From the NCBI GenBank assembly GCA_051648365.1, contig JBOFEZ010000019.1, positions 1 through 54,833 of the forward strand: a stretch of DNA of 54,833 bases, written 5' to 3'. Shown piece after piece: positions 10,369 to 19,062 of this stretch. Numbering within the stretch: position 1 is the stretch's first letter; each line of letters opens with the position of its first letter. Under the pieces are notes generated by a model. The model was not told where the DNA came from. It did no database searches and saw nothing but the letters and a program-made list of their open reading frames with translations. A program made the position numbers and the translations under genes. Origin of the DNA: JAGNZR01 sp051648365 (GTDB taxonomy: Bacteria; Fusobacteriota; Fusobacteriia; Fusobacteriales; Fusobacteriaceae).

Positions 10369-12597
10369 TTATTTTGCATGATATATGTATTTTTTTGAAT
10401 TTCCATTTTCATAATAAATTTCTATTTTTCCCTCATTAAATAATTTATAATTCTCTTTTTTAGCTATTTCATTTTTATCCAACAACTCTCCATTGATAAT
10501 TATTTTTTTTACTATTACTCTATTGAACATTGAAGAAAGTTGCTTCCCTTTCATTTCAATCATTTTACCTTTTGCTGTAAATTCAATTCCACCAGCTATT
10601 TTTCTCTCTTTAATGTATGGAATCCACCTATTTATCAACGAGGCTTTCATTTCAATATTTTTAGGATGAAATGCATGATCCTCACTAAATTCTTGAATTA
10701 TCATTTTAGCTTTAGGTGTGAAACGTTCTTTTATGATATAGCCTACAATTACTATAAAGAATATTGCTATAGATAAAATTGTCCAAAACCAAGCTCCTAT
10801 TTTATCAAATAATGAAAGTTTCTCCACTTCAATTAAAAATTCTTTTTTTGTTGATATTGATACATTTAAAAATTCAGTCTTACTCTCTTCCAATTCCTCT
10901 TTAATTACTGATAAGTTCAAATCTGCTTTTAATTTATATGTTCCTTCAGCATTTTTATGATTTGAATACCCGCTGTAATGATAAGGTGTGAATATCCATC
11001 CCATAACTTCTTTATTTTCATGCCTTACTCTCCCTGATATTAGTTTTCCAGGTAGCTTTGTATCCAGTTCTATTTTTATTTTTTTAAATTCATTTTCTGA
11101 AAGAGGTTCTCCATTTTGCTCGGGAACAAATAACATAATAAAATTTTTCAGTTCCTCTTGAGACAAGTTTATCTTATCACTATCTTGGATTTTAGGAACT
11201 GTATACAAATGATATGTTCTTGGCTTTTTCAATTCTATAGGAATTATTTCTTTTATTGAATTATCATTTTTTGTATCACCTACTATTATTTTAGGCTCAG
11301 GTTCTGTTCCTTCAATGAGGTATATATCAGATTGAAAATTAAAATATCCTGGAAACTCTGCTGTAGCATCAATATTTTTTCTTCCTTCTACTACCGTTAA
11401 TTCTCCTTTATAGGTTTTATCTTGTTTGTCATACTTTAAATCTATTTTCTGTCCTCCATAGTCTACAGTCAGTTTTGTACCTGAAATATACTCTAGTAGA
11501 GAATTCTTTGTTTCTAATTTTCCTACAACTTTTAAATTTTTATTTGATGATTTTTCAAAAAATTTCTCTTTTATCTCTTCTCCGTCTTCATCCAAAATAG
11601 CTAATTTAAATTTTGCATCTACCTCTGGAAGTATTTTTATTCCATCTTTTATATCTCTATCATAAACTATCATTATTGATCCAAGGTTTTTTCCATTTCC
11701 ATCAATATGCAGTATATTTGCATTGATATTTTTCTTGTTTCTAGACAAAATATTTGGTTTATACAATGAGTTCATCTCTGCCTTCTCATCATTTATTAAA
11801 ACTTCTTTTATCTCATTTGTTTTACCATTATTATCTTGTTGTTCCATTACTATTATTTTTTTTAAAGGAAATTTAGGATTAAAAATAAGTCTCTTTCCTG
11901 AAACATCATACATCTCTTCAATGGATTTTGAAGATTTTTCTGTAAGTAGCTCTGCAATTTCTTCCATTTTTTCTATAATCTCTCTCTTATTTATAGCTTT
12001 AAATACTTTTGGAAAATTTCCTTCTCCATAAACTTCTTTCCAGATTTGAACCCCTTCTTGAATCTCATACCTGTCTAGTTCCTCTTTTTGAGAACCAATA
12101 AACAAAAATACTGGTTTTACATTTGTTTCTGCTATCAATTCAGGTAATTCTTTTCTAAATTCTTCAATATTAGGAATGGATTTTCCGTCTTCAAACTCCC
12201 CATCTGATATTATAATTAACCAGTTTACGATTTCGTTATCCTTATCTATGCCTCTTCTTTTCATATCACGCACTGCGCTCGTCACTGCTTGATATGGAGT
12301 TATATTTGATTTTGCAATTAATTTTTTTTCTATATTACTCAGCTCTTTTGAAATACTTTTCAGATCAAGTACTGTTTTATCTTTGAAATCATTCTTGCTA
12401 TCACTCATTTTTGTTAAAATTAAAGTGTCGTCACTATTGAGTAAAGATACCAAAGTTTGCAAAGCATAATTTGCATAAATATCTCTCTCATCTTTTTTCA
12501 TAGATTTTGAATCATCATAAACAATATAAATATTTCTTCCGTAAATATTTAATGCTATTAATAAAAAAAACAATATTTTCATAATTTTTTTTCTCAT
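10369..12597 (-). CDS. Secreted, membrane-anchored von Willebrand A domain protein
   Basis: I choose ATG 12597, which has GTTGGAGGGTTT just upstream and opens a clean signal peptide (residues 1-20, ending IYG). A longer frame to 12672 would bury the signal and would run across the promoter. The 742-residue product has a metal-ion adhesion site: DxSxS is D28-D29-S30-K31-S32, and IISDGEFEDG lies near residue 130. Several beta-rich segments follow, then one membrane helix (about 602-624) and a cytoplasmic tail of about 118 residues. The topology puts the vWA domain outside the cytoplasmic membrane and the small tail inside, where it could touch the tubulin-like GTPase encoded next. vWA domains bind protein ligands through Mg2+. 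This is the first gene of the operon. Confidence 0.85.
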   Translation of the reverse strand: MRKKIMKILFFLLIALNIYGRNIYIVYDDSKSMKKDERDIYANYALQTLVSLLNSDDTLILTKMSDSKNDFKDKTVLDLKSISKELSNIEKKLIAKSNITPYQAVTSAVRDMKRRGIDKDNEIVNWLIIISDGEFEDGKSIPNIEEFRKELPELIAETNVKPVFLFIGSQKEELDRYEIQEGVQIWKEVYGEGNFPKVFKAINKREIIEKMEEIAELLTEKSSKSIEEMYDVSGKRLIFNPKFPLKKIIVMEQQDNNGKTNEIKEVLINDEKAEMNSLYKPNILSRNKKNINANILHIDGNGKNLGSIMIVYDRDIKDGIKILPEVDAKFKLAILDEDGEEIKEKFFEKSSNKNLKVVGKLETKNSLLEYISGTKLTVDYGGQKIDLKYDKQDKTYKGELTVVEGRKNIDATAEFPGYFNFQSDIYLIEGTEPEPKIIVGDTKNDNSIKEIIPIELKKPRTYHLYTVPKIQDSDKINLSQEELKNFIMLFVPEQNGEPLSENEFKKIKIELDTKLPGKLISGRVRHENKEVMGWIFTPYHYSGYSNHKNAEGTYKLKADLNLSVIKEELEESKTEFLNVSISTKKEFLIEVEKLSLFDKIGAWFWTILSIAIFFIVIVGYIIKERFTPKAKMIIQEFSEDHAFHPKNIEMKASLINRWIPYIKERKIAGGIEFTAKGKMIEMKGKQLSSMFNRVIVKKIIINGELLDKNEIAKKENYKLFNEGKIEIYYENGNSKKYIYHAK

Positions 12598-12631
12598 AAA
12601 CCCTCCAACATCTCCTTTGTTTTCAACGTAA

Positions 12632-12660
12632 ATTGTACTGTTTTTTTCTTTTTTTGTCAA
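12632..12660 (-). promoter_or_regulatory. Promoter of the vWA-tubulin operon
   Basis: On the minus strand TTGACA (12660-12655) and TACAAT (12637-12632) are separated by exactly 17 bases, a near-perfect sigma-70 site. The predicted transcript starts near 12625, about 28 bases before the chosen vWA start codon. It sits back to back with the promoter of the lipoprotein gene. Confidence 0.8.
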
Positions 12661-12709
12661 TAAAAAATACATTAAATATGCTTTTTAAATTTTTATCATA
12701 TTTTTTTAT

Positions 12710-12738
12710 TTGAATTTAAAATGAAAATGTTGTATGAT
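12710..12738 (+). promoter_or_regulatory. Promoter of the divergent lipoprotein gene
   Basis: TTGAAT (12710-12715) and TATGAT (12733-12738) are 17 bases apart. The predicted start of transcription is near 12745, only 13 bases before the GTG start codon. The shared 160-base intergenic region suggests joint control of the lipoprotein and the vWA operon. Confidence 0.65.
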
Positions 12739-12757
12739 ATACAAAACTTTATAAGAG

Positions 12758-13822
12758 GTGATTTTTATAAAACGTAGAATATATTTTATATTTTCAATAT
12801 CATTTTTTATTCTAATCTTTTTTTCTGGTTGCTCCACTATTTCAAAATATATTGGGGAAAATAGAATAGATCAGAGTATTAAAAATTATAATAAAAGTGG
12901 AGTCTCCTACAAATCTTTGGAAACGTTAATATCAGGATTAGATTATTTCCCAGAATCTTCAACGGGAATTGAAAGCCTCAAAAAACAATATGGAGATTTT
13001 AGGCACAGTATAAATCTCTTGTCTAATTCTACATTTTTTTCTCTAGAAGACATAAAGGAGCTGGAGTCTCACCTTATAATAGTGGGACAAATTAATAATT
13101 TATCCAAAAAATTACCAAGTTTAAATTTGATTCTTCCTGATATCCCTAAAGAAAAAAATAAATTTTCAAATGCCTTAAATATTTATCTGAAAAACACTCC
13201 TATTTCCAACAGTAGAAAAGAGAATATTTTTTTACTTGTAAATTATAAAAACTTTTTAAAGTTTTCTGACTCTCCGACCTTGAAAAATAGAATTGCCGCT
13301 CTTAATTTTGCTGTTACTATAAAATATGCTTCTACTCTTAAAGTGCAATCGAATCAAACTAGATATGATTTACATTATCTATTCAAAAAAATTTCTCACG
13401 AAAATTCTCACTCTCATACAAAAGACTATATTCAATTTTTAGGAAATTTGGAAAGTTTAAATAATATTTCTAAAGATATTCAAGTTGTACAGATCGAGAT
13501 TTCATCTATTCATATAAGCTCTGAAAAGGGTTCTGAATTATCAATTAAATCGGATAAAAGCTCTCAAATTTTCAAACAAAACAAAACTCTGCTAATCAGA
13601 GGTACTTATAAACTTTTTAATTCTCAATCAAGATTTCCTCTTTTTGGAACTGAGTTAAACATTTTTGAATTCAAAAAAGACTTCTCACTTGAAATTGAAA
13701 AAAGTGGAAATAGTATAAAAAAAATAGACGAAAAAAAAGTTATGGAAAAGCTTTTTGAAGAATTTTTTTATGAGATTTTAGAATATGAAATACCCTATGA
13801 ACTTAACAATTATTTCAAATAA
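12758..13822 (+). CDS. Lipoprotein divergent from the vWA-tubulin operon; function unknown
   Basis: The 354-residue frame begins at GTG 12758 and has a lipoprotein signal peptide. Basic residues KRR are followed by a hydrophobic run and the lipobox FFSGC, so the mature protein is anchored by lipid on Cys 25. The rest is Lys/Ser/Asn-rich and helical, with a beta-rich C-terminal third, and has no family I recognise. The start is uncertain: the best ribosome site, AGAGGTG, overlaps the GTG and would suit an ATT or ATA codon 1-7 bases further on. The gene is transcribed away from the vWA operon and may be the envelope partner or a periplasmic sensor of that system. It ends before a bidirectional terminator. 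Confidence 0.7.
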   Translation: MIFIKRRIYFIFSISFFILIFFSGCSTISKYIGENRIDQSIKNYNKSGVSYKSLETLISGLDYFPESSTGIESLKKQYGDFRHSINLLSNSTFFSLEDIKELESHLIIVGQINNLSKKLPSLNLILPDIPKEKNKFSNALNIYLKNTPISNSRKENIFLLVNYKNFLKFSDSPTLKNRIAALNFAVTIKYASTLKVQSNQTRYDLHYLFKKISHENSHSHTKDYIQFLGNLESLNNISKDIQVVQIEISSIHISSEKGSELSIKSDKSSQIFKQNKTLLIRGTYKLFNSQSRFPLFGTELNIFEFKKDFSLEIEKSGNSIKKIDEKKVMEKLFEEFFYEILEYEIPYELNNYFK

Positions 13823-13858
13823 AAAAGTCTGAATATCTTGTTTCCATAGACAAAAAAA

Positions 13859-13902
13859 ACCTTCTCAAAACCTTTTTTAGCGATTTTGAGAGGGTATTTT
13901 TT
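13859..13902. terminator. Bidirectional terminator between convergent genes
   Basis: The arms at 13859-13870 and 13884-13895 pair over 12 positions with one G-T. They are flanked by an A-run on the left and a T-run on the right, so the hairpin can stop both the lipoprotein transcript and the opposing ynj-like transcript. Confidence 0.75.
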
Positions 13903-14485
13903 ATCTGTCCAATATTTTTTTCGCTTCTAGAAATCTTTGAACTGCCGTTATAAGTATCATAAGGGTAAAAATCAGCGTCAATATCTTTAGATGAGCTGTA
14001 AAAATCATCATGAGAGAAAACATTATAAATCCCTCTGTCCGCTCTGCCAGTCCCGCCTGATAATAGAAAGACTTTTCACTAGCCCTATCTGCCATTGTTC
14101 CTGTAGTAAGGAATATTGTCATGGTAATTATTATGGAACAAGCCAAAAATAGGAAGTAAATCTCATTTCCCGGGTATTTGAGTGCCAGTCCTATTATTAT
14201 AGCAATTTCCACCAATCTGTCAAAAGTTATATCCATAACTGTCCCAAAACCTGTGGAACCCTGTATTCTCGCTATTGTACCATCCACGGCATCTAGATAC
14301 CCTGAAATCCAGAGAGATCCTAGTGCTAGAAGGGGATACCCAAAATAACTCAAAATTCCAGATGTTATTCCTAAAAAAAGTGCAATCATAGTTACATTAT
14401 TGGCACTGAGCCCCAGTTTTATAAAAAATTTACCGCCCAGAGCTATAAAGGGCTGAACATATTTTCTCGCTCCTGTATCAAGCAT
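13901..14485 (-). CDS. CDP-alcohol phosphatidyltransferase (YnjF-like)
   Basis: The start is ATG 14485 with AAGGAG six bases upstream; the longer frame would need a TTG at 14500. The 194-residue product shows the family's catalytic signature DG-x2-AR-x8-G-x3-D-x3-D as DGTIARIQGSTGFGTVMD followed by ITFD, and several membrane helices. These enzymes move a phosphatidyl group from a CDP-activated lipid to an alcohol acceptor at the cytoplasmic face; the acceptor here is unknown. The gene overlaps the ABC ATPase stop by eight bases (ATGCTTGA), so the two are translated together. E. coli YnjF lies in an equivalent place after the ABC genes, which supports the assignment. Confidence 0.85.
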   Translation of the reverse strand: MLDTGARKYVQPFIALGGKFFIKLGLSANNVTMIALFLGITSGILSYFGYPLLALGSLWISGYLDAVDGTIARIQGSTGFGTVMDITFDRLVEIAIIIGLALKYPGNEIYFLFLACSIIITMTIFLTTGTMADRASEKSFYYQAGLAERTEGFIMFSLMMIFTAHLKILTLIFTLMILITAVQRFLEAKKILDR

Positions 14486-15473
14486 TTTCTTCTCCTTCAA
14501 TAAAAATAATATCTTTCTCTCTAAATTTTATCCAGACTTTGTCTCCCAGTTGGAGCGGAAAATCTATTCTATTCTGTTTTATCTTTATCTTACGATTGCC
14601 AGATTTCACAATTATATTATAGAATCCCGTTTTAAATACTATCTCTTGGACTTCTCCCTGGATATTTCCATCTTCCAAAACAACTCTCAAATCTTCGCTG
14701 GGAAGGGCTAAAATTTTCCCCTCATATTTTTTCCCATCTGTGATTTGGGAGAGCTCCTGTCCCGTAAAAATATTTTCTATTCCTAAAAATTTAGCCACAT
14801 AGATATTTACTGGATTGTTATAGAGTTTTCCAGGTGTGTCCAGCTGGACAATCTGTCCTCTATTCATAAGAGCTATTCTATCTGAAAGATAAAATGCTTC
14901 GTCTCTATCATGGGTTACAAATATAACTGTGAGCTCCATCTCTTTCTGAAGTTCTTTCATCATTTTCTGGAGTTTTTCTCGTAGTTTTGTGTCCAGGGCT
15001 GAGAAAGGTTCGTCCATAAGCAGAAGAGAGGGTCTCATTACAAGTGCTCTACCTATCGATACTCTCTGTCTTTGTCCACCGCTGAGCTGACTGGGGAATC
15101 TCTTCTCCAGATCTTTAAGTTCTAGACGGCCGATTACCTCCCGGACTCTTCTATCTATCTCATCTTTGGAAATTTTTCTTATTTTCAGCCCAAAAGCTAT
15201 ATTTTCATAGACATTAAGATGGGGCAGAAGGAGAGAATCCTGAAAGACCATTGAAAGCTTTCCATTTTTTATGGCTGACTGAAGAGGTTCACCGTGTATT
15301 TTTATCTCACCCTCATACTCCCTGTCTGAACCAGAGATAAGATTAAGAAGTGTAGATTTCCCAGATCCCGACTGACCTAAAACAGATAAAAATTCTCCCT
15401 GCTCCACATGAAGATTGAGGTTTCTTATCTGAAATTTTTCATAAATTTTATTTAAATTCCTAATCTCTATCAC
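14478..15473 (-). CDS. ABC transporter ATP-binding protein (YnjD/PotA-like)
   Basis: The 331-residue ATPase starts at GTG 15473 behind GGGAGAG. Walker A is GQSGSGKST, the signature is LSGGQRQR, Walker B is LLLMDEPFSALD and the switch histidine is in VTHD. After about residue 235 a C-terminal extension of roughly 95 residues resembles the TOBE-type regulatory domain of PotA/FbpC transporters (for example QGEVQEIVFKTGFYNI). E. coli YnjD is shorter, so the closest fold is a polyamine/iron/thiamine-type importer ATPase. It overlaps the upstream permease by 14 bases and the downstream phosphatidyltransferase by 8, and should power uptake of the ligand bound by the lipoprotein at 17098-18255. The substrate is not known. 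Confidence 0.88.
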   Translation of the reverse strand: MIEIRNLNKIYEKFQIRNLNLHVEQGEFLSVLGQSGSGKSTLLNLISGSDREYEGEIKIHGEPLQSAIKNGKLSMVFQDSLLLPHLNVYENIAFGLKIRKISKDEIDRRVREVIGRLELKDLEKRFPSQLSGGQRQRVSIGRALVMRPSLLLMDEPFSALDTKLREKLQKMMKELQKEMELTVIFVTHDRDEAFYLSDRIALMNRGQIVQLDTPGKLYNNPVNIYVAKFLGIENIFTGQELSQITDGKKYEGKILALPSEDLRVVLEDGNIQGEVQEIVFKTGFYNIIVKSGNRKIKIKQNRIDFPLQLGDKVWIKFREKDIIFIEGEENA

Positions 15474-16227
15474 TTTTCTCTCCCGGTTTTTTATTTGAAT
15501 ACAGTGTCAAAACACCCTTTTCCAATAACAGTATTAGTATTATATTTATAAAAATGTATATGATACTGTAAACAGCTCCCACTCTTATGTCGCCCCCTGA
15601 TATAAAGGGAAACATCAGGATAGGAAGAGTTATAATCTCTCCACCACCTATTATCAGAGTAACTAGATACTGGGCAAAGGAAACAATTACCACCAACGAA
15701 ACTCCTGCCAGAAAAGCTGGTAACAACATAGGAAAATTAATTTTAAAAAATATTTCCAGAGAACTAGCTCCCATCAATCTTCCCATCTTTTCATAATCAC
15801 TGCTTATTGTTGAATAACCTGCTTTTAGGGCTCTTATATAATAGGGAAAAGTTACCAGAGAGTGTACTATTCCCACTCCGAGGAGAGTCTCAATCAGTTC
15901 CAGTTTTATAAACAGAAACTGTATTCCCATCGTAGTTACAAATCCAGGAATTATGAGGGGAAGAAATACCAGAGACTCCAAAATTTTTTTCCCACTAAAA
16001 CTTTCCCGGGCTAACAGGGATGCCACAGGAGTTCCCAATATTATATTTAGAAAGAGAGCTATTAAGGCTATAAATGCAGTATTCTGTATAGCTCCGTAAG
16101 TTCTCCAACTGCTGAGAATCCCTGTCCAGTTTTTTAGCAACAGAGATTCTGTCAAAATTCCTGCAAAAGGCAGGAGTATAAGGATCAAAACCATTATTAA
16201 AATAGCTTTCAATAAAATATTTTTCAT
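15460..16227 (-). CDS. ABC transporter permease, second half of a YnjC-like pair
   Basis: I choose ATG 16227 because it overlaps the previous stop as TAATG; a GTG nine bases upstream is possible. The 255-residue protein has about six membrane helices. The cytoplasmic EAA loop reads MGASSLEIFFKINFPMLLPA, the site where the ATPase docks. In E. coli YnjC is one long protein made of two permease halves, while here the halves are two genes, as in typical PotB/PotC systems. It sits between the first permease and the ATPase in a tightly overlapping operon. Confidence 0.85.
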   Translation of the reverse strand: MKNILLKAILIMVLILILLPFAGILTESLLLKNWTGILSSWRTYGAIQNTAFIALIALFLNIILGTPVASLLARESFSGKKILESLVFLPLIIPGFVTTMGIQFLFIKLELIETLLGVGIVHSLVTFPYYIRALKAGYSTISSDYEKMGRLMGASSLEIFFKINFPMLLPAFLAGVSLVVIVSFAQYLVTLIIGGGEIITLPILMFPFISGGDIRVGAVYSIIYIFINIILILLLEKGVLTLYSNKKPGEKSDRD

Positions 16228-17120
16228 TATCCCCACCCCTTCTCATCGAGTTTTGAAAAAATTTTCAGAAGTCCTGCCACGACCCCTCCGATAATCAGTG
16301 TAAATATAGATATGGATATATTCATAGCCATGACATAACCTCTGTCCTCCAAACTTCCTCTTGAGTAGATATCATAGATATATACTGCAAGGGATTTAGG
16401 GTGAGTAACTCCCAGTAGATAGGGGGTCTCAAAAGCTATGAAAAAATAGGATAAAATTATAAAGAAACTTATGACCAGAGTGGGCGCTATAAGTGGAAGA
16501 ACTATCTTTCTGAAAAATCCAAAACTTCCCAAATTATATACTCTAGCAAGAGGATCCCAACAGTCTGAAATTCTCTTCACTATGGGCATACTCATCATAA
16601 CTATAAAGGGAATTGTTTTCCATACATAGGTTATAATTATCCCCACTCCGTTTCTATCATTAGTCAGTATAGGAAACTCCTGATAGTTCTCTATCCATCC
16701 CAGTTTCTGAAAAAATGTGCTCAAAATCCCATTTTGCATAAATACAATTAAAACTGCATAGGCTCCTATCAGATAAGGAACTAAAAGAGGTGATTCCACA
16801 AGTTTTTGAAATAAATTTGGTGAAATAAGTTTTTTCTTTATATTTAGATAGAGAAAATAGATTATCACTATGGAGAAAATTAGAGATATTATTGCCGAAA
16901 TAAAAGATATTTTAGCCGTAAAAACCAATGTAGAGTATAGTGCTCTATTCTCTAGAATTTTTTTATAAAATTCCAGGGTAAAAAATGATTCTCCTACTAT
17001 CCTGTAGTATCCAAAGGAATTTAGTATTCCGTAAAAAAGCCCATAGAGGTAAAATACACCTATAAAAATGAGAAAAGGAAAGGCATATAGATATTTCCTA
17101 CATCTGTCCAATGTTTTCAA
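16227..17120 (-). CDS. ABC transporter permease, first half of a YnjC-like pair
   Basis: The 297-residue protein has about six membrane helices and a recognisable EAA-type loop (CWDPLARVYNLGSFGFFRKI). The only reasonable start is TTG 17120, behind AAGGGTGGA. It overlaps the end of the binding-protein gene by 23 bases, which suggests coupled translation. Together with the next permease it should form the transmembrane channel of the importer. A TTG start and coupling would keep its level tied to that of the binding protein. Confidence 0.83.
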   Translation of the reverse strand: MKTLDRCRKYLYAFPFLIFIGVFYLYGLFYGILNSFGYYRIVGESFFTLEFYKKILENRALYSTLVFTAKISFISAIISLIFSIVIIYFLYLNIKKKLISPNLFQKLVESPLLVPYLIGAYAVLIVFMQNGILSTFFQKLGWIENYQEFPILTNDRNGVGIIITYVWKTIPFIVMMSMPIVKRISDCWDPLARVYNLGSFGFFRKIVLPLIAPTLVISFFIILSYFFIAFETPYLLGVTHPKSLAVYIYDIYSRGSLEDRGYVMAMNISISIFTLIIGGVVAGLLKIFSKLDEKGWG

Positions 17121-18255
17121 TCCACCCTTGATCTATTATTTTTGCTTTTTCTGGAGAAAGTTCACGAACTCTCATTTTCAGGAGTTCATCCATAGTTGGA
17201 ACTCTGTCGCTTTTTAAGACTCCGTTAAATTCCTCCTGTGCTTTTTCATTTAGTTTTTCCAAATCTAAAACTGTAAGATCTCCCCAGTTTTTAGGATCTT
17301 GTTTCATCAGCTGTGCTTCAGGAGATATGAGATAGTTAACTATTTTCCCTGCTCCCTCAATATTTTTGCTATTGCTAGGTATTGCCAAATAATGGTTATT
17401 GAAAAGTGTTCCATTTTTCATTAAAAAACTTTTAGAAGTTTCAGGATATTGTCCCGCTGTCACTTTAGAATCTACCTTGCTTATGGTATAACCCATTGTG
17501 AAGTCTATCTCTCCGTTGGAATATAGAGTGTCCAGTTTACCCTCTGATTCAGGATAAGTCTCTCCACCTCTCCAAAGGTTAGGTTTCAATTCTCTGAAAT
17601 AGTTCCAAACTTCTTCCAAAGAAGTTTTCAATTGTTCTTCATTCATACCCTCTATGTTTTCTAGCCCCAGTATATCTATGGCTATATTTCTAACAAAGGC
17701 ACTTCCTGTAAAGTTAGTTGTCTCAGGGTAAGTTACCCTTCCTGGATTTTTTCTGACATATTCTGCCAGTGTCTCATAGTCTTGGAAAGGCTGTCCGCCT
17801 TTTTTACTATCATATATAAAATTGAACTGAGCTTCTCCCCATGGAGTTTCCATCCCTTCCACAGCTACACCAAAATCTTTTTCAAGTGTAGATTCTTTTA
17901 GCAGATGTAAATTTTTAAAATTTTTATTTGAATCCGCTATCAGAAGTCCGGCTTCTTTTAGGGTTTTGAAATTTTCTCCGTTCACCCAAAGTATATCTAC
18001 ACTTCCATTTTTTTTCCCAGCTTGCTTTTCCACAATCATCTTATTCACTGTATCTTTGACATCCGTGATTGGAACTCTATTTATTTTCACTCCTGTTTTT
18101 TCCAGCGCCTTTGGAGTTATTGTCTCGTCTATAAATTTATTTACCTCCTGAGAACCTCCCCACATATAAAGGTTGACACCTGTTTCTTTTTTCTTATCGG
18201 AGCCACATCCAAAAAGAAAAAGTGCAGCCAGAGAAGCCAAAATAAATTTTTTCAT
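17098..18255 (-). CDS. ABC transporter substrate-binding lipoprotein (YnjB-like)
   Basis: The 385-residue product begins with a lipoprotein signal (ALFLFGCG, lipidated Cys 17) and continues as an extracytoplasmic solute-binding protein with the early pattern NLYMWGGSQEVNKFIDETI. This resembles the iron/polyamine/thiamine group of binding proteins and E. coli YnjB. Motifs such as LWVNGENFKTL and WGEAQFNFIYD are typical of YnjB-type proteins, as far as I can recall. It is the first gene of its own unit, with a promoter at 18303-18331, and leads into the permeases and ATPase. The ligand cannot be read from the sequence. Confidence 0.83.
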   Translation of the reverse strand: MKKFILASLAALFLFGCGSDKKKETGVNLYMWGGSQEVNKFIDETITPKALEKTGVKINRVPITDVKDTVNKMIVEKQAGKKNGSVDILWVNGENFKTLKEAGLLIADSNKNFKNLHLLKESTLEKDFGVAVEGMETPWGEAQFNFIYDSKKGGQPFQDYETLAEYVRKNPGRVTYPETTNFTGSAFVRNIAIDILGLENIEGMNEEQLKTSLEEVWNYFRELKPNLWRGGETYPESEGKLDTLYSNGEIDFTMGYTISKVDSKVTAGQYPETSKSFLMKNGTLFNNHYLAIPSNSKNIEGAGKIVNYLISPEAQLMKQDPKNWGDLTVLDLEKLNEKAQEEFNGVLKSDRVPTMDELLKMRVRELSPEKAKIIDQGWIENIGQM

Positions 18256-18302
18256 GTTTTTCCTCCGTATTTTATTTTCATAGTAAAAAATATACTATAT
18301 CC

Positions 18303-18331
18303 ATTATATCAAAAATCAAAAAAAAAATCAA
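18303..18331 (-). promoter_or_regulatory. Promoter of the YnjB-like ABC operon
   Basis: On the minus strand TTGATT (18331-18326) and TATAAT (18308-18303) are 17 bases apart. The site lies just after the terminator of the preceding unit, so the transporter genes can be transcribed independently of the rhodanese unit. Confidence 0.75.
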
Positions 18332-18342
18332 AAATTTACCGT

Positions 18343-18375
18343 AAAAAAAGGCCACAGAAGTTCTCTGTGGCCTTT
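18343..18375 (-). terminator. Terminator after the TVP38 gene
   Basis: A 12-bp perfect stem (AAAGGCCACAGA / TCTGTGGCCTTT on the minus strand) with a five-base loop is followed by a run of T. It separates the oxidoreductase-rhodanese-TVP38 unit from the ABC unit. Confidence 0.85.
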
Positions 18376-18381
18376 AAATTT

Positions 18382-19041
18382 TTAGGCTTTTTTAGATTTT
18401 TTAGCTATCAGCTTCGTTACAAGTGTAAGAGCAAAGAAAATCAGAGAAGCTATTATTGAATATTTTATAGCTGTCTTAGTATCTCCTGAAGCTACTGCAC
18501 CGGCAAGTATTACAAATACCGATGTCCCTGGAAGGATAAACAGTGTAGAAAGAAGAGAGTACTGAAGGAAACTTATCGGAGTCAGTCCATATACATAGTT
18601 CTGGATTCCAAATGGGAACACAGGAAGAAGTCTTGTTGTAGCAAGAATAAACCATCCCTCATTTTTAACACCTTCGTTTATTTTTTTGAAAGCATCGCTG
18701 TTTCCAAATTTTTCCTCTATAGGCTTTCTAGCCACATATCTAGCGATAAGGAAAGCTAGAGACAGTCCAATCGATGCTCCTATAGCTGTATATATTGTTC
18801 CCATTATAGGCCCAAATACAATTCCTCCAACAAGTGTAACTGGTAATACTGACAGACAAGTTATCGTTATAAGGGCATACATACCAATATATGCTACTGG
18901 TCCCCAAACTCCTAAACTTTGAATCAGAGTCTCAAGTTTTTGTCTATCTTTCATATACTCAATAGCTCCTGTTTTTACAAGAAGTGTTCCCAGTCCTGCA
19001 AGAACCAGAAGAGCTATTATTATTTTTACAATCTTATTCAT
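18382..19041 (-). CDS. TVP38/TMEM64 family membrane protein (YdjX/YdjZ-like)
   Basis: The 219-residue protein has about six hydrophobic segments. It carries the SNARE-associated/DedA-superfamily core: a glycine-rich VGGIVFGPIMGTIYTAIGAS reentrant region and the conserved arginine pattern FILATTRLLPVFPFGIQNY. Proteins of this superfamily move or flip lipids or act as proton-linked transporters in the inner membrane; the substrate of the YdjX/YdjZ branch is unsettled. It follows the rhodanese gene by 21 bases and is the last gene before a strong terminator. In E. coli the equivalents ydjX and ydjZ sit beside ynjA-F, which matches this arrangement. Confidence 0.88.
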   Translation of the reverse strand: MNKIVKIIIALLVLAGLGTLLVKTGAIEYMKDRQKLETLIQSLGVWGPVAYIGMYALITITCLSVLPVTLVGGIVFGPIMGTIYTAIGASIGLSLAFLIARYVARKPIEEKFGNSDAFKKINEGVKNEGWFILATTRLLPVFPFGIQNYVYGLTPISFLQYSLLSTLFILPGTSVFVILAGAVASGDTKTAIKYSIIASLIFFALTLVTKLIAKKSKKA

Positions 19042-19062
19042 TTTCTCTCCTCAATAAATCTA

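Noticed and set aside
1..12660. Zorya anti-phage system
   Set aside because: Only a ZorA-like subunit is visible. No ZorB, ZorC, ZorD or ZorE can be identified, and the tubulin-like and vWA genes are not part of Zorya.
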